Below are positions 1 through 7,696 of a stretch of 64,000 bases of DNA, in pieces. Every line of letters starts with the position of its first letter. Position 1 is the stretch's first letter. A program made the translations under genes and the position numbers. The notes beneath the pieces were generated by a model that was not told where the DNA came from, searched no databases, and was given only the letters and a program-made list of their open reading frames with translations. The stretch comes from Streptomyces sp. NBC_01591 (GTDB taxonomy: Bacteria; Actinomycetota; Actinomycetes; Streptomycetales; Streptomycetaceae), in the NCBI RefSeq assembly GCF_035918155.1, contig NZ_CP109327.1:868001-932000 (forward strand). Direction: 5' to 3'.

Positions 1-278
1 CCCGGATCATGACGCCGCAGGTCAAGCCCGCGCTCACCACCGTGGCGCTGCTGACCTTCGAGTCGTCGTGGAACAACTTCCTCTGGCCACTGCTGGTGAC
101 CCGTACGGACAGCCTGCGGGTGATCCAGGTGGGACTCTCCGTCTTCAAGACGGAGAACGGCCCCCAGTGGCACTTCCTGATGGCCGGCACCACGCTGGCC
201 ACCCTGCCCATGGTCATTCTCTTCCTCATCGGCCAGCGCTACTTCGTGCAGGGCTTCGCGACCGCCGGCCTCAAGTGA
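1..278 (+). CDS. Carbohydrate ABC transporter permease, C-terminal fragment
   Basis: This is the tail of an inner-membrane permease for sugar import; the gene begins before the window and is open from base 3. The first residues (RIMTPQVKPAL) match the end of the cytoplasmic EAA loop of MalG-type permeases, which contacts the ATPase. They are followed by a membrane segment with the typical WNNFLWPLLV, a loop with PQWHFLMAG, a last membrane helix, and an end in RYFVQGFATAGLK, all usual for this family. It sits 47 bp before a reductase gene and heads the polysaccharide-use locus, so it probably imports oligosaccharides released by the secreted lyases. The substrate is inferred from context only. 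Confidence 0.9.
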   Translation, partial: RIMTPQVKPALTTVALLTFESSWNNFLWPLLVTRTDSLRVIQVGLSVFKTENGPQWHFLMAGTTLATLPMVILFLIGQRYFVQGFATAGLK

Positions 279-325
279 CCGGCACCGGTCCCGACGACCG
301 TTTTTCCTCGAAAGGTACTTACTCC

Positions 326-1090
326 ATGTCTGCTGATCTCAACGGCTCCCGCGCACTGGTGACAGGGGCGGGCCACGGAATCGGCCGTGCCATCGCCGTC
401 GCGCTCGCCGAGGCCGGCGCCGACGTCGCCGTCCACTACCACTCCTCCGCCGACGAGGCCGCGAAGACGGTCTCCGCGATCGAGGCGCTGGGCCGCCGGG
501 CGAAGGCGTTCAAGGCCGATGTCACGGTGACCGGCGACGTGGACCGGCTCGTCGACGAGGCGACCGGCTTCCTCGGCGGCCTGGACGTCCTGGTCTGCAA
601 CGCGGGTCATCTGATCGGCCGGGCCACCATCGCCGAGATGTCCGACGACCACTTCGACCAGGTCCTCTCCACCAATCTGACGTCCACGTTCCGCACCGTG
701 CGCGCCGCGCTGCCGCACCTGAAGCAGTCGTCGGCAGGCCGCATCATCACGATGTCCTCGCTGGCCGCGCACAACGGCGGCGGCCCCGGCTCGGTGGCCT
801 ACGCGGCGGCCAAGGCCGGTGTGCGCGGTTTCACCAAGGGTCTGGCCAAGGAGCTCGGCGGTACGGGCATCACCGTCAACACCGTCGCTCCCGGCTTCAT
901 CAAGGGCACCGCCTTCCACGACACGTTCACCGCGCCCGAGGCGCAGCAGGCGATGGAAGCGGGCATCCCCGTCGGCCGGGCCGGCACCCCCGAGGACGTC
1001 GCCGCCGCGGTCGTCCACCTGGCGTCGCCGTCGTCCGGCTTCCTCACCGCCACCACCGTGGACATCGACGGTGGCGTGTGGCCGCGTTGA
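326..1090 (+). CDS. SDR-family oxidoreductase (FabG/KduD-like)
   Basis: A 254-residue classical short-chain dehydrogenase. The NAD(P)-binding TGAGHGIG lies at residues 13-20, NAG near 93, and the catalytic set is Ser145, Tyr159 and Lys163 (YAAAK). The ATG at 326 is chosen because the Rossmann strand follows directly, with AAAGG about nine bases upstream; the longer open frame upstream overlaps the permease. Its last 13 bases overlap the next gene, so it is co-translated with a lyase. In such loci an SDR often reduces or oxidises a keto-deoxy-uronate (KduD or DEH reductase role). That role is inferred; the sequence alone says only SDR. Confidence 0.9.
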   Translation: MSADLNGSRALVTGAGHGIGRAIAVALAEAGADVAVHYHSSADEAAKTVSAIEALGRRAKAFKADVTVTGDVDRLVDEATGFLGGLDVLVCNAGHLIGRATIAEMSDDHFDQVLSTNLTSTFRTVRAALPHLKQSSAGRIITMSSLAAHNGGGPGSVAYAAAKAGVRGFTKGLAKELGGTGITVNTVAPGFIKGTAFHDTFTAPEAQQAMEAGIPVGRAGTPEDVAAAVVHLASPSSGFLTATTVDIDGGVWPR

Positions 1091-2868
1091 GGCGGATCGC
1101 CCGGGAGCGGGGCGGCTGGTGGCACGCGTACGTCTGCCCGGCGCACGGCGTGGAGCTCGACCACGGCGATCTGCTCGCCGGGGTGTTCCCCGAGGGCGGT
1201 GCGCGTTGTGCGTACGGCTGCCGGGTGGACGACGAGGCGGTGCGCGGCGCCTGGCTGGTGCTCTCGCACCAGGCGTGGGCGCGGCACCTGCGGGTGCTGG
1301 CCCACCGCAAGGAGCGCGCGGAGTCCGTGTCGCGGCTCGTGGAGTACGCGGGGCTGTACGCGTCGCTGGCCACCGAGCGGCACGGCGAGGCCCAGTCCTG
1401 GATGCTGCGCGGCAGGCTCTTCCACCAGGCGCTGACCGATGCCATCTGGGCGGTGAACGTCGGGCACGCCGTGATCACGCTCGCCGAGCACTCGACCGAG
1501 GACCTGGCCCCGGTGCTTCCGTTGCTGGACGCGCTGGAGCAGGCCGCTCTCGACGCCCGGGACGTGCTCACCGGCCAGGGCCACCTCGCCTCCAACTACA
1601 CCGCGTGGCTCAACGCGGCCGGTGTGGCGGCGAGCCGGGGGGCCGCGGCGGCTCGTGGCAGCGAGTGGGAGGGCGCCGGGCAGTGGCTGGAGGGCGAGCA
1701 CGGGCTGTACGCGCATCTGCGGGTCGCGGTCGCCGATGACGGCTGGGAGTGGGAGGGCAGCACCTACTACCACGGGTTCGTGCTGCGGGCCGCGCTGCTG
1801 GCGCTGCGGGGCACCGACCCCGCGGCGGTTCCGTCCGATGTGGTGGGTGTGCTGGCCGGGATGACGGATGTGCTGGCGGCGATCGCCACGCCGGGCGGCA
1901 TCCTGCCGGCGCTGCACGACGGCCCGTATCTGCGTGGTCCGCTCGCCCTGGAGTGGCTCGAACTCGTCGCGCTTGCCCAGCAGTTGGTGCCGTCACCGGC
2001 GCTGGAGGCGGTGGCCGGGCGGGCCCGGGCCGAGCTCGGCGCGCACGACGACGGGCTCGACCGGGAGCTGGACGGCTGGTTCGCCGGTCCGCCGCTGCCG
2101 CAGCGCCCGGCGCCCGGTCCGGTCACGGTGTTCCCGACCGCCGGGTACGCGGTGCTGCACCACGCGGGCGTCCACGCGCTGCTGGACTTCGGTCCGCACG
2201 GCGGCTCCCACGGCCATCGCGACAAGTTGTCGCTGTATCTGTACGGCGACACCACTCCGTGGCAGCCCGATCCCGGTCAAGTGCCCTACGCACACGCAGA
2301 GTTCCGCGATCTGTACGCATCGACGGAGGCCCATCCGGCGTTCCGGGTGAACGGCGCCGAACAGGCCGAGTGCACCGGGCGGCTGCTCGGCTCGGACGGT
2401 TCGTCCGTCACCGCCGAGGTGACGACCGCGTACGAGGGTGTGCGTGCGGTGCGGCAAGTGGTGCTCGGTGACAGCTATCTGGTCGATCTGCTGACGGTGC
2501 GTGCCGAGGACGAGCGGCGCCTCACCGCGCAGCTCCGTCCCGGTGTCGCCCTGGACGTCCAGCTCCAGGCCTCGGGCGAGGTCCGCACCACCTGGTACGG
2601 CGACGAGACCCTGCACGGCTGGCACACCCACACCCCCGGCGCGACCGTGCGTCCGCTCTCCCGGCCGGGCCCGGGCGCGGCCGACGATCCGCAGCGCGTG
2701 CGCACCCGGGTCGACTTCACCGCGCAGTCGGAGAAGGTCACCTTCGCCTCGGTGTACCAGGCGGCGTCGGCCGGGCCCGCCGTGGCCGACGTACGCCTGG
2801 ACGGTGACGGGGTGCTGGCGGTCTCGCTGACCGACGGCAGCACCGCACGGTTCCGGACGGAGGACTGA
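1078..2868 (+). CDS. Heparinase II/III-like polysaccharide lyase, cytosolic
   Basis: A 596-residue protein with the two-part layout of heparinase II/III lyases. It has an N-terminal alpha/alpha-toroid (about residues 1-310), with Y230-Y231-H232 at the usual catalytic-barrel position, and a C-terminal beta-sandwich whose signature GSHGHRDKLSL contains His378, His380 and Asp382. Such enzymes cleave uronate glycosidic bonds by beta-elimination (heparin, alginate and related polymers, families PL12/15/17/21). No signal peptide is visible, so it should act in the cytosol on imported oligosaccharides. The GTG at 1078 overlaps the SDR stop region by 13 bp. Cys20, Cys44 and Cys48 near the start might bind a metal. 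The exact substrate cannot be read from the sequence. Confidence 0.8.
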   Translation: MAALRRIARERGGWWHAYVCPAHGVELDHGDLLAGVFPEGGARCAYGCRVDDEAVRGAWLVLSHQAWARHLRVLAHRKERAESVSRLVEYAGLYASLATERHGEAQSWMLRGRLFHQALTDAIWAVNVGHAVITLAEHSTEDLAPVLPLLDALEQAALDARDVLTGQGHLASNYTAWLNAAGVAASRGAAAARGSEWEGAGQWLEGEHGLYAHLRVAVADDGWEWEGSTYYHGFVLRAALLALRGTDPAAVPSDVVGVLAGMTDVLAAIATPGGILPALHDGPYLRGPLALEWLELVALAQQLVPSPALEAVAGRARAELGAHDDGLDRELDGWFAGPPLPQRPAPGPVTVFPTAGYAVLHHAGVHALLDFGPHGGSHGHRDKLSLYLYGDTTPWQPDPGQVPYAHAEFRDLYASTEAHPAFRVNGAEQAECTGRLLGSDGSSVTAEVTTAYEGVRAVRQVVLGDSYLVDLLTVRAEDERRLTAQLRPGVALDVQLQASGEVRTTWYGDETLHGWHTHTPGATVRPLSRPGPGAADDPQRVRTRVDFTAQSEKVTFASVYQAASAGPAVADVRLDGDGVLAVSLTDGSTARFRTED

Positions 2869-2871
2869 CCC

Positions 2872-4857
2872 TTGTTGCTCTCGGCGACCCCGCCGCCCGG
2901 CCCGCGCCCCGCGCAGCAGGTGCGGCTGTACGAGGAGGCAGCCCGCCACCGCGGGCTGACCCCGCCGCGTACGCACCCCCTGGCCAGCATCACGTGGCTC
3001 GGCCCGGCCGCCTCCAACCCGGCGCTGGCCTACCGGGTGAGCGGCGATCCGGCCCATCTGGCGGAGAGCCGGCGCTGGATCGAGGCCGCGGTGCGGCTGC
3101 CGCACTGGGGCAAGGCCCATATGCCGGACCACGATCTGGACGCCGGCTGGCTGCTGCACCATCTGTCGCTCGCCTACCGGTGGATCGGCGACGAGCTCCC
3201 GGACGGGGTGCGGGCGCTGCTGCGGTACAAACTGCTGCTCCAGGGGCGGCGGATGTACGAGTTCGCGGTGGCGAGCGAGGGCCGCTGGTGGTCGTCCTCG
3301 TACTGGCAGAACCACAACTGGATCTGTTACGCGGGTCTGGCTACGGCCGGCTATGTGCTGGGCAAGGAGGCGTGGACCGAGCGTGCCAAGGACAACCTCG
3401 GCACGGTCCTCGATCTGATGCCGGACGACGGTTCGCACGCCGAAGGGGTCGTCTACTGGCGCTACGGCGTGCCGTTCCTCGCCATCCATCTGGATCTCCT
3501 CCAGGAGGCGGAGGGCATCGACTGGTGGGGGCGGGGCGGCTTCCTCTCGCACACCTTCCGCTACCGGATGCACCAGTTGGCTCCCGGCTTCGCGTTCAAC
3601 GTCGACCACGGCGACTGCCACGACCGGCGCAGCGGACACAGCGCCGGCCTGTACTACCGTCTCGCGGCGCAGTACGGGATTCCTCAGGCGCAGTGGCTGG
3701 GCGATCTCGCCTCGGGTGAACTGCTGTGGCAGGAGGCGGCGGAGAGCGGGGTACGGCCGGGGATCCTGCCGGAGGCGTATCTCGAATACCTCTGGTACGA
3801 CCCGTCCGTGGCCGCCGCCCGGCCCACCGAGACACGGGCGTTCTTCCCGGATCTCGGCCTCCTCGCGGCCCGCACCGGATGGGACGACGACGCCACGCTC
3901 GTCTCGTTCAAGGCAAGCCCCGGCGGTGGCCACAAGGCGTGGGAGACCTCCGCGAAGCACCAGGCGGAACTGGGCTGGGAGACCCTCAACCAGGGTCACC
4001 ACCACCCCGATTCGGGCTCGTTCGTAATGGTCTCGCAGGGTGCGTTCCTCGCGGTCGACGAGGGTTACAGCAACCGCAAGCGGGCCGCGCACCACAATCT
4101 GCTCCTGGTGGACGGTCAGGGGTACGCGGACGAGGACCGTTACCACGTCTACAAGGACATCCCGTACGAGCGGCAGGCCCGGCAGCGCGATGTGCTCGCC
4201 GGTCCCGACTGCGGCTGGGCGCACGCCACGGCCGAGATCGCCGCGATGTACGACCCCGCGCTCGGGGTGCGGCGGCTGGACCGGACGCTGGTGTTCACCC
4301 CGTCGGGACGGCTCGTGCTGCTGGATCTCGCCGAGGCCGACGCGGAGCGGGAGTGGACGTTCCTGCTCCAGACAGACCGGCCCACCGAGCCGCGGCCGGA
4401 CGGCGGCCGGCTGATCCGGTCCGGGGCGGCCTCCGCCCTGGTGCGGCAGTTCGCGCCGCTCGACGCCACGGTCGTCTCGGAGGCCACCGAGGTCGAGGCC
4501 AATCCGACGTCGAGCACGCCGGAGCTGCGACTCACCCGCACGCTGCACACCCTGCGGGCGACGACCGCGCGCTCGGCGGAGGCGCTCTTCCTCACCGCGA
4601 TCGTCCCGGACGCGGCACCGGCCTCGGTCGAGCAGGTCGTGTGCGCGCAGGGCCAGGGCGTCACCTTCGGCGAGGAGACCGTGCTCCTCTCCCCCGTCGC
4701 CCGTCGTATCCGTACCGCCGCGGTGTCGGCCGACGCGGCGGCGGTGCTGCTCGGGGCCGACGGCTCGGCCCCGTACGTGGTGGCGGCCACCCGGCTGGAG
4801 CTGGACGGCCGCGTGCTGCTCGATGTCCCGGAGCCGTACACAGGAAAGGTCGGCTGA
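2872..4857 (+). CDS. Second heparinase II/III-like lyase (PL15/PL21-like)
   Basis: A 661-residue lyase-like protein, clearly different from its upstream neighbour. The helical N-terminal half contains the WQNHNWICYAG barrel motif. The C-terminal half contains GHHHPDSGSF, with His376-His378 and Asp380, followed by DEGYSNRKRAAHHN, as in heparinase II-type enzymes where these residues bind metal and substrate. The start is TTG at 2872, three bases after the previous stop, with GGAGG about eight bases upstream. No export signal is seen. Two unlike lyases in tandem suggest stepwise attack (endo then exo, or two linkages) on one polymer. Assignment to this superfamily is firm, but the substrate is not known. 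Confidence 0.78.
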   Translation: MLLSATPPPGPRPAQQVRLYEEAARHRGLTPPRTHPLASITWLGPAASNPALAYRVSGDPAHLAESRRWIEAAVRLPHWGKAHMPDHDLDAGWLLHHLSLAYRWIGDELPDGVRALLRYKLLLQGRRMYEFAVASEGRWWSSSYWQNHNWICYAGLATAGYVLGKEAWTERAKDNLGTVLDLMPDDGSHAEGVVYWRYGVPFLAIHLDLLQEAEGIDWWGRGGFLSHTFRYRMHQLAPGFAFNVDHGDCHDRRSGHSAGLYYRLAAQYGIPQAQWLGDLASGELLWQEAAESGVRPGILPEAYLEYLWYDPSVAAARPTETRAFFPDLGLLAARTGWDDDATLVSFKASPGGGHKAWETSAKHQAELGWETLNQGHHHPDSGSFVMVSQGAFLAVDEGYSNRKRAAHHNLLLVDGQGYADEDRYHVYKDIPYERQARQRDVLAGPDCGWAHATAEIAAMYDPALGVRRLDRTLVFTPSGRLVLLDLAEADAEREWTFLLQTDRPTEPRPDGGRLIRSGAASALVRQFAPLDATVVSEATEVEANPTSSTPELRLTRTLHTLRATTARSAEALFLTAIVPDAAPASVEQVVCAQGQGVTFGEETVLLSPVARRIRTAAVSADAAAVLLGADGSAPYVVAATRLELDGRVLLDVPEPYTGKVG

Positions 4858-4862
4858 TCAAC

Positions 4863-5465
4863 ATGCAGGCAACCCTCTCGTCCGGCTGGCCGACGCTGCT
4901 GCGGCGGCTGGAGTTCGTGGCCTACCCGGCGGCCGCCGGGGCCGCCTTCACCGTGCTGTCGCTCGGTGTCGTGACCTGGCTTCCCGCGCTCGCCGCGATG
5001 GGGCATGCCCTGCAGCGGTGGCGGGCGGAGGGAGACAGCCGCTGCTTCACCAACACGTTCGCCGCCTTCCCGCAGTATTGGCGGTCCCTGTGGCGCCACT
5101 CCCTGGCGTCCACCGCGGCGGGGATCGTCCTGGCCGCCAACATCGTCCATCTGCTGAGCCGTTCGGAGCCGTGGACGTTCGTGCTGCTCGCCGCGCAGGT
5201 GGGCATCGCGGCCGCGCTCGTCATCCATCATGTGGCGCTCGCGGCCGAAGCAGGCCGGTCCCCGCACGGAACGGTCCGCACCTGGTCGCGCGGTGCGCTG
5301 GCCCTCGGCTTCGGGTCGGCGGCCCGTGGCACCGCACTGCTCGGCGCGGTGATCTCCGCCGCGCTGCTCTCCCTCGTCGTACCGCTGGGTCCCCTGCTCC
5401 TCGGCCCCAGCATCCCCGTACTGCTCGCTCTGTCCTTCGCAGACCCCAGGAGGCACACCTCATGA
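4863..5465 (+). CDS. DUF624 (YesL-like) membrane protein
   Basis: A 200-residue integral membrane protein with about five hydrophobic segments and the family's layout: an N-terminal hydrophobic helix with W-P-A-L-A-A-M-G-H-A, then a polar stretch (residues about 53-76) and three to four further helices. DUF624 proteins such as B. subtilis YesL are regularly encoded beside sugar ABC transporters and polysaccharide-degrading enzymes, but their role is unknown. The ATG at 4863 lies five bases after the lyase stop, and the end overlaps the next gene by ATGA, so all three should be co-translated. Confidence 0.75.
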   Translation: MQATLSSGWPTLLRRLEFVAYPAAAGAAFTVLSLGVVTWLPALAAMGHALQRWRAEGDSRCFTNTFAAFPQYWRSLWRHSLASTAAGIVLAANIVHLLSRSEPWTFVLLAAQVGIAAALVIHHVALAAEAGRSPHGTVRTWSRGALALGFGSAARGTALLGAVISAALLSLVVPLGPLLLGPSIPVLLALSFADPRRHTS

Positions 5466-6541
5466 GCCGTGTACTACGCACCACACTCGTCGCGGCGCTC
5501 GCCGCGGGCGCCCCGCTGGCCTTCCCCCCGACTTCGGTGGCCGCCGAGGCTGCCACCGCGTACTACGTGTCGCCGTCCGGCAGCGACTCCAACGCCGGTA
5601 CGTCGGCCGGCGCCCCGCTCGCCACGATCCAGAAGGCGGTCGACCTGGCGCCGACGGGCGCGGTGGTGAACCTCGCCGCCGGTACGTACAAGCAGGACGT
5701 CGTGACCAAGCGCGCCGGAGTCACCATCACCGGCCCGTCGAACGCCGTGGTGAAGGGGGCCGGCGACGCCCGGATCATCCAGGTGCAGCACGACTCGACG
5801 ACGCTCAGCGGTTTCACCGTGGACGGGCTGCACGGGTCGTCCACCGATGTGTCGGGGTACCGCCTCAAGCTCGTCTATGTCATGAGCACGACTCCCGGTA
5901 ACGGTGTGGGCGACCTGCGCATCACCGGGATGACGCTGAAGAACGCCGCCGACGAGTGCCTGCGGGTGCGCTATCTGGTGACCGGCGCCGACATCTCCGA
6001 CAACACGATCACCAACTGCGGGGTCGCCGACTTCAAGTTCGGCGGCGGCGGCAAGAACGGCGAGGGCATCTACCTCGGCACGGCCCCCGAGCAGCAGGGG
6101 GCGAACGGCGCCCCGGACGCGGCGCCCGACATCAGCAAGAACAACCGCATCCATCACAACACCATCGCCACGCAGGGCAACGAGTGCGTCGATGTGAAGG
6201 AGAACTCGACCAACAACTACGTCGAGTACAACGACTGCAGCGGCCAGAAGGACTCCAGCTCCGGCGGCCTGGACGCACGCGGCAGCGGCAACATCTTCCG
6301 CTACAACACCATTCACGGCAACGTCGGCGCGGGCATCCGGCTCGGCGGTGACACCGCGACCGATGGCATCAACACCAGTATTTACGGCAACACCATCACC
6401 GGGAACGCGGGCGGTGGCATCAAGTTCATGCGCACCCCGCAAGGTCCGGTGTGCACCAACACCATGAGCGGCAACACCGGTGGCGACGCGGTCGGCACCT
6501 ACGGCAGCGAGTACAACCCGACGGGTGCGTGCCCCCAGTGA
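5462..6541 (+). CDS. Secreted right-handed beta-helix protein (pectate-lyase-like)
   Basis: A 359-residue exported protein. A Sec signal peptide occupies residues 1 to about 30 (arginine, hydrophobic core, VAAEAA). YYVSPSGSDSNAGTS follows, the standard opening of beta-helix (DUF1565/PL9-like) proteins. The rest is strings of short N-N-T-I-type coils (ISDNTITNC, IHHNTIATQ, IYGNTITGN) typical of parallel beta-helix lyases. The acidic cluster GNECVDVKENS could be a calcium-binding catalytic site, as in pectate lyases. It begins inside the stop of the DUF624 gene (ATGA) and ends inside the start of the esterase gene (GTGA). It probably acts outside the cell on the polymer. Confidence 0.8.
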   Translation: MSRVLRTTLVAALAAGAPLAFPPTSVAAEAATAYYVSPSGSDSNAGTSAGAPLATIQKAVDLAPTGAVVNLAAGTYKQDVVTKRAGVTITGPSNAVVKGAGDARIIQVQHDSTTLSGFTVDGLHGSSTDVSGYRLKLVYVMSTTPGNGVGDLRITGMTLKNAADECLRVRYLVTGADISDNTITNCGVADFKFGGGGKNGEGIYLGTAPEQQGANGAPDAAPDISKNNRIHHNTIATQGNECVDVKENSTNNYVEYNDCSGQKDSSSGGLDARGSGNIFRYNTIHGNVGAGIRLGGDTATDGINTSIYGNTITGNAGGGIKFMRTPQGPVCTNTMSGNTGGDAVGTYGSEYNPTGACPQ

Positions 6542-7689
6542 GCGGGCGGGGACCCGCGAGACGCGGGGTACTGACGGCGGCGGCCGGTCTGGCGGCGGTC
6601 GCGGCCACGGCGCCGGGGGCGCAGGCGGCCGAATCGTCGAGCGGCGGAGCGGGCCGGTCGCGCTGGACGACATCCTGGTCCACCGCGCAGACAGCGCCCA
6701 CCGCCACGGACACGGTGGCGAGCGCCGGCCTGACCGACGGCACATGCATCGCGAACGTGCGGCTGTCCGCGGGCGGAGCCGTCCGGCTGCGCTACGGGCA
6801 CGCCTTCGGCACGGTCCCGGTCCTCATCGGCCCGGTGACGGCGGGCGGCCTGCCGGTGACATTCGGCGGGCGGAGCCAGGCGTGGATCGCCGCGGGCGCC
6901 TCGCTGACCAGTGACCCGGTCGCCGGACTGCGTGCCGCCGAGGCCGCGCGGCTGACGGTGGAGACCCGGCTCCCCGGTCCCACCGGGCCGCTGTCCTTCC
7001 ACCGCAACACCCATGCCTCGCACTCCGTCGACGGCGTGCGCACCACCTCCGTGTTCCTGCTGACGGGCGTCGAGGTGACGGGCGCGCACGGGCCGGTGGT
7101 CGCGGTACTGGGCGACTCCATCACGGAGGGCGTCGGCACCCCCGACGACGCCGATCTGCGCTGGCCCGACCAGCTGGCCAGGCGGCTTCCCGGTTCGGCC
7201 GTCGCCAATCTCGGCATCAGCGGCAACCGGCTGCTGCTGGACGACGCCCGGTTCGGGCCGGGCGGGCAGGCGCGGTTCGACCGCGATGTGCTGTCGCTGC
7301 CCGGGCTGCGCACCGTACTCGTCCATCTCGGCGTCAACGATCTCCAGCAGCCGCCGAGCCAGACCGATCCGGCGCGCGTCCTGGCCGGGTACCGGCAGCT
7401 GGTGCTGCGCGCCCGCAGCGCCGGGCTGCGGGTGGTCGGCGCGACCATCGCCCCGTTCGGCGGCTGGACCCGCTGGACACCCGAGCTCGAAGCGGTGCGG
7501 CAGCGGATCAACGCGGCGGTGCGCACCGGCCGGGTCTTCGACGCCGTCGTCGACTTCGACGCGGCACTGCGCGACCCGGAACGTCCGTCCCTGATGCTGC
7601 CCACGTACGACAGCAGCGACGGACTCCACCCCAACCCTTCCGGCCATGCCTCGCTGGCAGCGGCCGTCGACCGCCGACACCTCCTGTGA
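6538..7689 (+). CDS. Secreted SGNH/GDSL esterase
   Basis: A 383-residue exported hydrolase. The N-terminus carries twin arginines (ARRGVLTAAAG) before a hydrophobic stretch, suggesting Tat export and cleavage near AQAAES. The catalytic domain covers about residues 180-380: block I VAVLGDSITEG with nucleophile Ser194, block III LGVND, and block V DGLHPNPSGH with Asp361 and His364. A beta-rich domain precedes it (about 40-175). The start is GTG 6538, overlapping the previous stop. Family members deacetylate polysaccharides or cleave lipid esters. With lyases on both sides, removal of O-acyl groups so that the lyases gain access is the likely job, by inference. Confidence 0.85.
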   Translation: MSGRGPARRGVLTAAAGLAAVAATAPGAQAAESSSGGAGRSRWTTSWSTAQTAPTATDTVASAGLTDGTCIANVRLSAGGAVRLRYGHAFGTVPVLIGPVTAGGLPVTFGGRSQAWIAAGASLTSDPVAGLRAAEAARLTVETRLPGPTGPLSFHRNTHASHSVDGVRTTSVFLLTGVEVTGAHGPVVAVLGDSITEGVGTPDDADLRWPDQLARRLPGSAVANLGISGNRLLLDDARFGPGGQARFDRDVLSLPGLRTVLVHLGVNDLQQPPSQTDPARVLAGYRQLVLRARSAGLRVVGATIAPFGGWTRWTPELEAVRQRINAAVRTGRVFDAVVDFDAALRDPERPSLMLPTYDSSDGLHPNPSGHASLAAAVDRRHLL

Positions 7690-7696
7690 GGGCCGC

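Noticed and set aside
1993..4548. An 851-codon - strand frame over the two heparinase-like genes
   Set aside because: Antisense shadow; no recognisable protein and no ribosome site.
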